From: SYIM01 sp041182885
GTDB lineage: Bacteria > Pseudomonadota > Gammaproteobacteria > Burkholderiales > Burkholderiaceae_E
Assembly: GCA_049423065.1 (NCBI GenBank)
Contig: JBMSQB010000067.1
Coordinates: 1 to 26,005, forward strand
Direction of reading: 5' to 3'
DNA length: 26,005 nt
The position numbers were made by a program, and so were the translations under genes. The notes below the pieces were generated by a model. The model was given only the letters and a program-made list of their open reading frames with translations. It had not been told where the DNA came from and ran no database searches. Shown here one piece after another: positions 7,199 to 14,694 of this stretch (the first letter of the stretch is position 1; each line of letters starts with the position of its first letter).

Positions 7199-9268
7199 AT
7201 GAATCCGACCGACTCTCCCGCCGGGTCCGTGCCCGCCGCCCTCACCCCACTCTGGTACCCCAGCCCCGAGCGTGCGGGCCAGGCCCGCATGACCGCCTAC
7301 CGGCACGACATCGAACGCACGCTTGGACTCACCCTTCCCGACAGCACAGCGCTCTGGCACTGGTCGGTCTCACAGCTGGGGCCGTTCTGGGATTCGATCT
7401 GGCGCCACTTCGATGTCGCGGGTACGCGCGGCCATGGCCCTGCGCTCGCAAAAGCCACGATGCCGGGCGCAGTCTGGTTCCCCGGCGCAACCCTCAATTT
7501 CGCGGCGCAGGCGCTGCGCCATGCGCCCTCCGAATTACCGGCAATTATTGCCTGCAATGAAGCCGGCGACCAGATCGAGATTTCCTGGACCGAACTCGCA
7601 GCGCGGGTCGCATCGCTCGCCGCCACACTGCGCGCGCACGGCATCACCCGCGGCGACCGGGTCGCAGCGCTTCTGCCCAACGCGGCCGAATCGGTGATTG
7701 CCTTTCTCGCCTGCGCCGCGGTCGGTGCCATCTGGTCGCAATGCTCACCCGACATGGGCGCGGCGAGCATCCTCGACCGCTTCCGGCAGATCACCCCCAA
7801 GGCACTGATTGCGGTAAGCGCCTACCGCTACGGCGGACGCATCCATGACCGGCAAGCAGTCACCGCACAGCTCCTCGACACCCTTGCAAGCCTCACGCTT
7901 TTTGTCGCGGTCCCCGGACCAGCAGAGGCAGCTGAGACCGCGAGCGACCCGCACGACGCATCGGGGCTTCCGCGCAGCCAACCGCGGCCAGATCTCGTGG
8001 CGCTCACCTGGGCGGCCGCCATCACCGACCCCGCTCCGCTTCTCATCGATCCGGTTCCCTTCGAGCACCCGCTCTGGATCGTCTACTCATCGGGCACCAC
8101 GGGTCTGCCCAAGCCGATCGTCAATGGGCACGGCGGGGTCACGCTTGAAATGCTCAAGGTGATGGCGCTTCACAACGATCTTCGCGCGGGCGACCGCTTT
8201 CACTGGTTCACCACCACCGGCTGGATCATGTGGAACTGCCAGGTCAGCGCACTCCTTGTGGGCGCCACGATCTGCCTCTATGACGGCAATCCGGGCTGGC
8301 CCGATGCCGGCGCGCTCTGGCGATTCGCCGATCGCATGGGTCTCCACTTCTTCGGTGCCGGCGCGGCCTTCCACACAGGCTGCATGAAGGCCGGCATCAG
8401 ACCCGCGGGCGAGCGCCTTCGTCACACCCTTCGGACGGTCGGGTCCACCGGCTCACCGCTGTCGGCCGACGCCTACCGTTGGCTGCAGGCCGAACTCGGG
8501 CAAGAAGTCTGGATCGCACCGATCTCGGGCGGCACCGATCTTTCAAGCGCCTTCATCGCCGGAGACTGCACACAGCCCGTGATCGCCGGCGAAATGCAGG
8601 CCCGCTGCCTGGGCGCGGCCGTGGCCGCATGGAATGCGCAGGGACAGCCGGTGGTGGGCGAAGTGGGCGAACTGGTATGCACCACGCCCATGCCCTCCAT
8701 GCCGCTTTATTTCTGGGGTGACGACGAGCAGCAGAGTCGCTACCGCGACAGCTATTTCGACATGTTCCCGGGCGTATGGCGGCACGGCGACTGGATCGAG
8801 ATCACCCCGCGCGGGGGGGCGATCGTCTACGGCCGCTCCGACGCCACCATCAATCGCCATGGCGTACGCATGGGTACGAGCGAGCTCTACGCAGCGGTCG
8901 AGGCCCTGCCCGAGGTGCTCGACAGCCTGGTGGTCGACCTCGAGTATCTGGGGCGCGAGTCGTACATGCCGCTGTTTGTGGTGCTGCGCGATGGCGTCAT
9001 GCTCGATCAGTCGTTGCAGTCACGGATCGTGCTCGCGATTCGCGGGGCGCTTACGCCGCGCCATGTCCCCAACGACATCTTTCAGGTCGAGGCCGTCCCT
9101 CGAACGCTCACCGGCAAGAAGCTCGAGGTGCCGATCAAGCGCCTGTTGCTCGGGGAGGCACCCGAACGCGTCTTCAACCGTGATGCCATCGCCAACCCCG
9201 ACTGCCTGGCCTGGTATCTGCGCTTTGCCGACTCGCGCAACTCGCGCGGGCCCGCGCCGCGGGGCTGA
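7199..9268 (+). CDS. Acetoacetyl-CoA synthetase (acetoacetate--CoA ligase)
   Basis: 689 residues, the normal length for this ANL-superfamily ligase, which activates acetoacetate with ATP and CoA to acetoacetyl-CoA in the cytosol. Seen: the N-terminal ACAS-type segment with HWSVSQLGPFWDSIW (residues 58-72), the phosphate-binding loop YSSGTTGLPK (296-305), TTTGWIMWN, the SGGTDLSSAFI segment typical of acetoacetyl- rather than acetyl-CoA synthetases, WRHGDWIEITPRGG, GRSDATINRHGVRMG, and the C-terminal RTLTGKKLEVPIK with the adenylation lysine at K640. The start lies nine bases after the CYTH-CHAD stop and has only a weak ribosome binding site. The product feeds thiolase, polyhydroxybutyrate or ketone-body routes. 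Followed by a dehydrogenase and transporter receptor genes on the same strand. Confidence 0.93.
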   Translation: MNPTDSPAGSVPAALTPLWYPSPERAGQARMTAYRHDIERTLGLTLPDSTALWHWSVSQLGPFWDSIWRHFDVAGTRGHGPALAKATMPGAVWFPGATLNFAAQALRHAPSELPAIIACNEAGDQIEISWTELAARVASLAATLRAHGITRGDRVAALLPNAAESVIAFLACAAVGAIWSQCSPDMGAASILDRFRQITPKALIAVSAYRYGGRIHDRQAVTAQLLDTLASLTLFVAVPGPAEAAETASDPHDASGLPRSQPRPDLVALTWAAAITDPAPLLIDPVPFEHPLWIVYSSGTTGLPKPIVNGHGGVTLEMLKVMALHNDLRAGDRFHWFTTTGWIMWNCQVSALLVGATICLYDGNPGWPDAGALWRFADRMGLHFFGAGAAFHTGCMKAGIRPAGERLRHTLRTVGSTGSPLSADAYRWLQAELGQEVWIAPISGGTDLSSAFIAGDCTQPVIAGEMQARCLGAAVAAWNAQGQPVVGEVGELVCTTPMPSMPLYFWGDDEQQSRYRDSYFDMFPGVWRHGDWIEITPRGGAIVYGRSDATINRHGVRMGTSELYAAVEALPEVLDSLVVDLEYLGRESYMPLFVVLRDGVMLDQSLQSRIVLAIRGALTPRHVPNDIFQVEAVPRTLTGKKLEVPIKRLLLGEAPERVFNRDAIANPDCLAWYLRFADSRNSRGPAPRG

Positions 9269-9384
9269 GGCGCGGGTACGATCGGGTCGTCGGTGCTGCG
9301 TCAAGCTGGCGGCGCCGGCCCTCGCGCCTTGAGTCTGTCCGCCCACTCAAGCAAACTCCGGGTTTTTCCGCTTCGGGGACTCTG

Positions 9385-10308
9385 ATGAGCAATTCAATTG
9401 GCTGGATCGGCCTGGGCCGCATGGGCGAAGCGATGGTCGCGCTTCTGCTGAAGGCGGGCCACCGCGTCAGCGTCTGGAACCGCACGGCCTCCAAGGCCCA
9501 GCATCTTGCCGACTATGGCGCGACCGTTGTCGAGAACAAGCTCGACCTGGTCGGATGCGATGCGGTGTTCACCATGGTCTCGACCACCGATGATCTGATC
9601 GAGGTGCTGTTTGGCGACGGCGGTCTGGTTACCGGCGCCCGCAAGCCCCGTGTCGTGATCGACAGTTCATCCATCTCGCAAGAAGGCTCGGCCGACATCC
9701 GCGCGCGCCTGGAAGCCCTGGGCGTGGCCTATCTGAGCGCCCCCGTCTCGGGGAACGCCAAGGTGGCCAAGGCCGGCAAGCTTCTGATCGTGGCCTCCGG
9801 CCCCAGGGCGCTTTACGACGAGGCGGCGCCCTGGTTGTCGGCCCTGGGCCGCAAGCTCATGTGGGTGGGCGAGGGCGAACTCGCCCGGGTCTGGAAGATC
9901 GCCCACAACACCATGTTTGGCGTCGTCATCCAGAGCCTGTGCGAAATCACCGTGCTCGCCGAGAAGGCAGGCATTCCCCGCCATGTGTTTCTCGAAAGCA
10001 TCAATGATTCGGTACTGGGTTCGATGTACACCCGCTACAAGTCGCCGGTGCTCACCAACCTTACGTTCGAACAGGTCACCTTCACCCCGAAGCTGCTGCT
10101 GAAGGACATGGATCTGGGGATGGGCGCGGCCAAGGCCAACGGCGTTGCGATGCCGGCTGCCGCAGCAACCCGTGAATCCGTCGCAAGGCTGGTGGGCCGC
10201 GGCTATGACGACGTCGACTTTGCGATTCTGCTCAAAGAGATCGCGAGCGACGCAGGCCTTGAAATCAAACCCGAGAATGTCGCGGTGAGCGACGGACTTC
10301 AGAAATAA
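9385..10308 (+). CDS. NAD(P)-dependent beta-hydroxyacid dehydrogenase (3-hydroxyisobutyrate dehydrogenase family)
   Basis: 307 residues, typical length for the family, which oxidises 3-hydroxyacids or reduces the matching semialdehydes. The Rossmann motif GWIGLGRMGEAM is at residues 6-17, and WNRT at 31-34 places an arginine after the second strand, which suggests NADP(H). The substrate-binding block APVSGNAKVAKAGKL is at 119-133. The catalytic lysine is K171 in WKIAHNTM; the family usually has KxxNN, here KIAHN. KDMDLGM at 240-246 matches the C-terminal interdomain motif. The Bug receptor gene starts 15 bases downstream, so both belong to one operon. The exact substrate is open; tartronate semialdehyde, 3-hydroxyisobutyrate or a short-chain aldehyde are possible. 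Confidence 0.88.
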   Translation: MSNSIGWIGLGRMGEAMVALLLKAGHRVSVWNRTASKAQHLADYGATVVENKLDLVGCDAVFTMVSTTDDLIEVLFGDGGLVTGARKPRVVIDSSSISQEGSADIRARLEALGVAYLSAPVSGNAKVAKAGKLLIVASGPRALYDEAAPWLSALGRKLMWVGEGELARVWKIAHNTMFGVVIQSLCEITVLAEKAGIPRHVFLESINDSVLGSMYTRYKSPVLTNLTFEQVTFTPKLLLKDMDLGMGAAKANGVAMPAAAATRESVARLVGRGYDDVDFAILLKEIASDAGLEIKPENVAVSDGLQK

Positions 10309-10323
10309 TCCAGGGAGATCATC

Positions 10324-11295
10324 ATGCATCGCTCGCTTTCACGACTGCTTGCCGCACTCGCCGGTGCGTTCATGGTGGCAGGCGCCTCGGCGCAGGCCCA
10401 ATTCCCCTCCAAACCCATCCGCTTCATGGTGCCCTTCACGGCCGGCAGTGGCACCGACATCATCGCGCGCACCGTGGGCGAGGCGATGAGCAAAAGCCTG
10501 GGTCAGCCGGTGGTGGTCGAAAACCGGCCCGGCGCCGGGGGCACGATTGCCGCCGCCCAGGTGGCCAAGGGCGAGGCCGATGGTCATCTGCTGCTGATCC
10601 ACTCCTCGGGCCATGCGCTGAACCCGGCCATCTATCCCAATTTGTCCTACGACACGCTGAAGGACCTCACCGGCATTACCGCGCTCGCGTCGCTTCCGAA
10701 CGTGATGATCGTCTCGCCCGCGCGCGGCTGGAAAACCGTCAACGATGCGATTGCAGCGGCCAAGGCCAAGCCCGGCGCCCTCAACTACGCGTCGGCGGGC
10801 ACGGGCAGCGCCACGCATCTCAACGCAGAGAAGTTCAAACTGCGCGCGGGCATCGATGCGGTTCATGTCCCTTTCAAGGGCACGCCCGAGGCGCTCACCG
10901 AGATCATCGGCGGCCGGATCGACTGGTTCTTCGCGCCGCTCGCTTCCTCAATCGCCATGATCCGCGAGGGCAAGCTCCAGGCACTCGCGGTCAGCACGCC
11001 GGCCCGCGCGCCCGCGCTGCCGGATGTACCGACCACGGTCGAGGCGGGGCTCGCCGATTCATCGTATGTGTTCTGGGTGGGCATGATCGCGCCCGCGGGA
11101 GTGCCAGCTGCCGTGCAACAGAAACTGAATGAAGAAGCGCGCAAGGCGCTCGCCAGCGCCGACGTACGCGAGCGCATGGCGCGGGCGGGCGCTGATCCGC
11201 TACCCATGTCGATCGCCGATTTCAATGCCTTCATCCGCGCCGAAATGGACTCGGCTGCGCAAATCGCCAAGGCAGCCAACCTCAAGGGCCAGTGA
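10324..11295 (+). CDS. Bug-family tripartite tricarboxylate receptor protein (periplasmic)
   Basis: 323 residues with a Sec signal peptide (cleavage after ASAQA, about residue 25) and the usual Bug/TctC start of the mature chain, FPSKPIRFMVPF. Further family marks are the GSGTD loop, VVVENRPGAGGTIAA near residues 68-82, DGHLLLI, and VPFKGTPEAL in the ligand pocket region. It should bind a small carboxylate in the periplasm. No TctA/TctB permease genes are nearby, which is common for orphan Bug genes. The start has AGGGAG upstream. It lies between the dehydrogenase and the SnoaL-like gene with short gaps, implying co-transcription and a role in supplying their substrate. Confidence 0.93.
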   Translation: MHRSLSRLLAALAGAFMVAGASAQAQFPSKPIRFMVPFTAGSGTDIIARTVGEAMSKSLGQPVVVENRPGAGGTIAAAQVAKGEADGHLLLIHSSGHALNPAIYPNLSYDTLKDLTGITALASLPNVMIVSPARGWKTVNDAIAAAKAKPGALNYASAGTGSATHLNAEKFKLRAGIDAVHVPFKGTPEALTEIIGGRIDWFFAPLASSIAMIREGKLQALAVSTPARAPALPDVPTTVEAGLADSSYVFWVGMIAPAGVPAAVQQKLNEEARKALASADVRERMARAGADPLPMSIADFNAFIRAEMDSAAQIAKAANLKGQ

Positions 11296-11308
11296 GCCGG
11301 AGCACAGC

Positions 11309-11926
11309 ATGACTGACACAATGCATGACGAACTGCTGATCCGGCGCATGGTCGAGCGCTGGGCGGTCTGGCGCGACGCCGGTGACTGGGAGCGCTTTGC
11401 CACTGTCTGGCATCCCGATGGAATGATGATGGCGACCTGGTTTCAGGGGCCCTACAAGGACTTCATCCGGGTCACGCAGGAAGGCTGGGCGAAGGGCGTC
11501 AGCATCCTGCACTTCCTGGGCGGCTCGGCCGTCCAGGTGGCGGGCGACCGCGCCATCGCACAAACCAAGATGACGATCTCGCAGCGCGGCATGGTCGAGG
11601 GCAGCAACGGCCCGGTGCTCTGCGATGTGGTGTGCACCGGCCGCTTCCACGATTTCGTTGAAAAGCACGAAGGCGAATGGAAACTCCTGCACCGCCAGCC
11701 GATCTATGAAAAAGATCGGATCGATCCGCTGGACCCCACCGCCGTGCTGCAACTCGACCAGGCGCTGCTCGCCACCTTCCCCGAGGGCTATCGCCATCTC
11801 GCCTACATCCAGACCCGCATCGGCTACAAGGTCAAGATGGACATGCCGATGCTGAAGGGCGACGCTGTGCAGGCGCTCTACGCGCGCGCCGGCCGGTGGC
11901 TCGCGGGCGGACCGCTCGAGCGTTAG
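11309..11926 (+). CDS. NTF2-like/SnoaL-domain protein of unknown function
   Basis: 205 residues from the ATG at 11309, 13 bases after the upstream stop; the frame is open further upstream but that part overlaps the receptor gene. Residues 5-130 look like a SnoaL-type NTF2 cone: helix MHDELLIRRMVERWAVWRD, then DWERFATVWHPDG, a beta-rich middle and GRFHDFVEKHEGEWKLLHRQ (111-130). Family members include dehydratases, isomerases and hydroxylases that use a pocket His/Asp pair; W34-H35, H114 and D115 are candidates. The 75-residue tail (IDPLDPTAVLQLDQALL onward) is also seen in stand-alone proteins of this kind. No signal peptide, so cytoplasmic. Context suggests it acts on the compound imported by the flanking Bug systems. 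Confidence 0.8.
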   Translation: MTDTMHDELLIRRMVERWAVWRDAGDWERFATVWHPDGMMMATWFQGPYKDFIRVTQEGWAKGVSILHFLGGSAVQVAGDRAIAQTKMTISQRGMVEGSNGPVLCDVVCTGRFHDFVEKHEGEWKLLHRQPIYEKDRIDPLDPTAVLQLDQALLATFPEGYRHLAYIQTRIGYKVKMDMPMLKGDAVQALYARAGRWLAGGPLER

Positions 11927-12022
11927 CGGCCGACGCAGGCACGGGGCCCCGGAAGGCTGTCCCCGCGCTGCGACGTCCGCAGCCACCCCATTTCTACCGC
12001 TTCAGACGAAGGACCCCGGCTC

Positions 12023-13024
12023 ATGACCTCGAAGACTGTTGCCACCCGCCGCGCGAGCATCGCGAAGTTGTCTGCGCTTGCCGGTGCGGCCGCCCTGGGC
12101 GCGCCTCTGCGTGCAAGCGCCCAACCCGATTTTCCCAATCGGGCGCTCCGCGTGATCGTGCCCCAGCCCCCTGGCGGCGGCTTTGATTTCGTTGCGCGCC
12201 AGCTCGCCGAGCGGCTGTCACGCCGCCTTGGACAGAGCGTGGTGGTGGAAAACCGGCCGGGCTCGGGCACCCTGGTTGGAACGGACGCGGCCGCGCGCGC
12301 CGCCCCCGACGGCTACACGCTTCTCATGGGCTCGGTCTCCAATATCGCGCTGAACATGGGGCTTTACCAGAAGCTCTCCTATGACAGCCTGCGCGACTTC
12401 GAATCGGTAGGACTCGCGGTGAGTTACGGCTACACGCTGGTTGCACGGCGCGACCTGCCGTTCGGGTCACTTCGTGAACTGATCGCATATGCGCGCGCCA
12501 ACCCCGACAAACTCACCTATGCCTCGGCCGGCAACGGCTCGGGTCAGCATGTGCTTGCGGCCGCGCTCTGGCATCTGGCCGGGGTGAAGGTGGTGCATGT
12601 GCCCTACAAGGGCGCCCAGGCTGTCTACCCTGACCTGATCGGTGGCCGGGTCGATGTGTTCATCGATCTGTCGTCCACCGCACGCACCCAGATCACGGCG
12701 GGCGCAGTCAAACCGCTCGCCACCTCCGGGGCCGACCGGAGCGCCCTTCATCCCGATGTTCCAACCTTCATCGAGAGCGGTGTTTCGCTTGATCTCGAGT
12801 CGTGGTTTGGCTACTTCGCGCCGGCAAAAACCCCAGGCGACATCCAGGAAAGGCTGCGCCGGGAGCTGGCAGCGGTCATCGCAGACAGCGAGCTTCGCGA
12901 GGCCTTCACCAAGGCTGGCGGCAAACCGCTGTCGCTTGATGCTGGCGCCGAGCGGGCACTGGTGAGGCGCGACGTCGAGCGCTGGACCAAACTGGTTCGC
13001 GAAATCGGCATCAAGGCCGACTGA
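12023..13024 (+). CDS. Bug-family receptor protein with twin-arginine-type signal
   Basis: 333 residues, second Bug/TctC-type periplasmic receptor. The N-terminus TRRASIAKLSALAGAAALG (residues 8-26) has the arginine pair followed by a mild hydrophobic stretch and ASAQ cleavage near residue 33, which resembles a Tat signal. Mature-chain marks: FPNRALRVIVPQPPGGGFD, VVVENRPGSGTLVG, DGYTLLMGS, SAGNGSGQH and VPYKGAQAVYPDLIGGRVD. An AAGGA ribosome binding site lies eight bases before the start. It is about 97 bases after the SnoaL-like gene and could belong to the same transcript. It is clearly paralogous to the receptors at 10324 and 25122 but not a recent duplicate. Confidence 0.92.
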   Translation: MTSKTVATRRASIAKLSALAGAAALGAPLRASAQPDFPNRALRVIVPQPPGGGFDFVARQLAERLSRRLGQSVVVENRPGSGTLVGTDAAARAAPDGYTLLMGSVSNIALNMGLYQKLSYDSLRDFESVGLAVSYGYTLVARRDLPFGSLRELIAYARANPDKLTYASAGNGSGQHVLAAALWHLAGVKVVHVPYKGAQAVYPDLIGGRVDVFIDLSSTARTQITAGAVKPLATSGADRSALHPDVPTFIESGVSLDLESWFGYFAPAKTPGDIQERLRRELAAVIADSELREAFTKAGGKPLSLDAGAERALVRRDVERWTKLVREIGIKAD

Positions 13025-13033
13025 GCCCAGGTC

Positions 13034-13096
13034 ACCCCGGCATACCCGAATAAGCCCCGTCAAGCCCTGCGGGTGCTGCCAGACTGCCGGGGTTTT
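13034..13096 (+). terminator. Possible rho-independent terminator after the Bug gene
   Basis: ACCCCGG at 13034-13040 can pair with CCGGGGT at 13087-13093, which is followed by TTTTC; an alternative outer stem starts with AAGCCCCG at 13052-13059. Both use the same right arm and have long loops. It lies between the receptor stop and the livG start, a sensible place for an operon boundary, but the long loop makes it uncertain. Confidence 0.4.
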
Positions 13097-13145
13097 CGTG
13101 TAGGGTTGTCTCTCGTAACCGTTTTGCCACCCATCGACACCCAGC

Positions 13146-13937
13146 ATGCCCGCGCCCGGTAACGCATCCGACACCCTCCTGCAGACCACCGGTCTGGTCA
13201 AGGAGTTCAAGGGCTTTGTCGCCGTGGCCGACGTGAATCTGAGCGTGCGTCGCGGGCACATCCATGCCTTGATCGGTCCCAACGGCGCCGGCAAAACCAC
13301 CGTCTTCAACCTGCTCACGAAATTCCTGCCGCCCACCCGCGGCACGATCGTGTTCAACGGCCAGGACATCACCCGCGAGAAGCCCGCGCAAATCGCCCGT
13401 CGCGGCATCATCCGGTCCTTCCAGATTTCGGCGACATTTCCGCACCTGACCGTCCGCGAGAATGTGCGGATTGGTCTGCAGCGCAAGCTCGGCAACTCCT
13501 TCCATTTCTGGCGCTCGGAGCGCGTGCTCGATTCCCTCAATGGCCGTGCCATGGAGCTTCTCGATACCGTCGGTCTCACCGACTTCGCCGATACCGTCAC
13601 GGTTGAGCTCTCCTACGGGCGCAAACGTGCGCTTGAAATCGCCACCACGCTCGCGATGGATCCCGAGCTCATGCTGCTTGACGAACCCACGCAGGGCATG
13701 GGGCACGAGGACGTCGATCGCGTCACCGAGCTCATCCGCAAGGTAAGCGCCAACCGCACCATCCTCATGGTGGAACACAACATGGGCGTGGTCGCGCGCA
13801 TTGCCGACACGATCTCGGTGCTGCAACGCGGACAGATCATCGCTGAAGGACCCTACGAACAGGTCTCGCGCGACCCCCAGGTGCTCGAGGCCTACATGGG
13901 AAGCGCCGAAACCGAATTGCAGGGCGCACATGGCTGA
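13146..13937 (+). CDS. livG: Branched-chain amino acid-type ABC transporter ATPase LivG
   Basis: 263 residues; one of the two ATPases energising the HAAT-family importer encoded here. Walker A GPNGAGKT is at 44-51, Q-loop SFQ at 91-93, signature LSYGRKRALE at 155-164, Walker B LMLLDEP at 175-181 and switch histidine H211 in MVEHNMG. The LivG-type long segment between Q-loop and signature is present. The Shine-Dalgarno is weak at the chosen ATG. The 3' end overlaps livF by eight bases, so the two ATPases are translationally coupled. First gene of the transporter set livG-livF-binding protein-livH-livM. Confidence 0.94.
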   Translation: MPAPGNASDTLLQTTGLVKEFKGFVAVADVNLSVRRGHIHALIGPNGAGKTTVFNLLTKFLPPTRGTIVFNGQDITREKPAQIARRGIIRSFQISATFPHLTVRENVRIGLQRKLGNSFHFWRSERVLDSLNGRAMELLDTVGLTDFADTVTVELSYGRKRALEIATTLAMDPELMLLDEPTQGMGHEDVDRVTELIRKVSANRTILMVEHNMGVVARIADTISVLQRGQIIAEGPYEQVSRDPQVLEAYMGSAETELQGAHG

Positions 13938-14643
13938 CTCGGGGCGCGAACTGCTGCGGCTCACCGACGTACATGCCTGGTACGGCGAATCGCACATCCT
14001 GCACGGCATCAACCTGCATGTGAACCAGGGCGAGGTGGTGACGCTTCTGGGCCGAAACGGTGCCGGCCGAACCACCACGCTCAAATCCATTCTCGGACTG
14101 GTCGGTCGTCGCGCTGGCTCCATCATGGTGAACGGCACCGAAACGGTGGCCATGCCGCCGCACTCGGTGGCGCGCCTGGGAATCGGCTACTGCCCGGAAG
14201 AGCGTGGCATCTTCGCCAGTCTCTCGTGTGAGGAAAACCTGCTGCTGCCTCCAGTCATCGCACAGGGCGGCATGTCGGTCGATGAGATCTATGCCCTGTT
14301 CCCGAACCTGAAAGAGCGGCGGGCAAGCCCCGGAACCCGCCTATCGGGTGGCGAGCAGCAGATGCTGTCGGTGGCCCGCATCCTGCGCACCGGCGCCAAT
14401 CTGCTGCTGCTCGATGAAATCTCCGAGGGTCTGGCGCCGGTCATCGTGCAGGCGCTTGGCCGCGCCATCCGCATGCTGCGTGACAAGGGCTTCACCACGG
14501 TGATGGTGGAACAGAACTTCCGCTTTGCAGCACCACTTGCCGACCGGTTCTACATCATCGAGCATGGACGCGTCGTCGAGACCTTCGCCTCGGGCGAACT
14601 CGAGGCGAACGCCGAGACCCTCAAAACCTACCTGGGCGTCTGA
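13930..14643 (+). CDS. livF: Branched-chain amino acid-type ABC transporter ATPase LivF, Walker A Lys replaced by Arg
   Basis: 237 residues from the ATG at 13930, inside the end of livG; normal LivF length. Signature LSGGEQQ is at 138-144, Walker B LLLLDE at 158-163 and MVEQN at 192-196, with the glutamine in place of the switch histidine that is usual for LivF. The Walker A loop reads GRNGAGRT (41-48): the lysine that contacts ATP phosphates is arginine (R47, codon CGA at 14068-14070). LivG keeps its lysine. Such a substitution would be expected to weaken or alter one ATP site; it may be a lineage feature rather than a defect, as the rest of the gene is intact. It pairs with LivG on the cytoplasmic face of LivHM. 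Confidence 0.93.
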   Translation: MADSGRELLRLTDVHAWYGESHILHGINLHVNQGEVVTLLGRNGAGRTTTLKSILGLVGRRAGSIMVNGTETVAMPPHSVARLGIGYCPEERGIFASLSCEENLLLPPVIAQGGMSVDEIYALFPNLKERRASPGTRLSGGEQQMLSVARILRTGANLLLLDEISEGLAPVIVQALGRAIRMLRDKGFTTVMVEQNFRFAAPLADRFYIIEHGRVVETFASGELEANAETLKTYLGV

Positions 14644-14694
14644 TCCCGACAGTCCCGTTTCTTTCTTTACTCATTCAAACCAAGGAGACAACTC

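Noticed and set aside
9244..9257. 14-base perfect palindrome GCGCGGGCCCGCGC
   Set aside because: Lies inside the 3' coding end of the acetoacetyl-CoA synthetase gene and is explained by GC-rich Arg/Gly/Pro codons; no loop or T tract.
12467..14153. Overlapping long minus-strand open frames opposite the Bug, livG and livF genes
   Set aside because: They mirror conserved plus-strand genes and show no protein-family features.
14514..14516. Glutamine in place of the switch histidine in LivF (MVEQN)
   Set aside because: This is normal for the LivF subfamily and not a defect.
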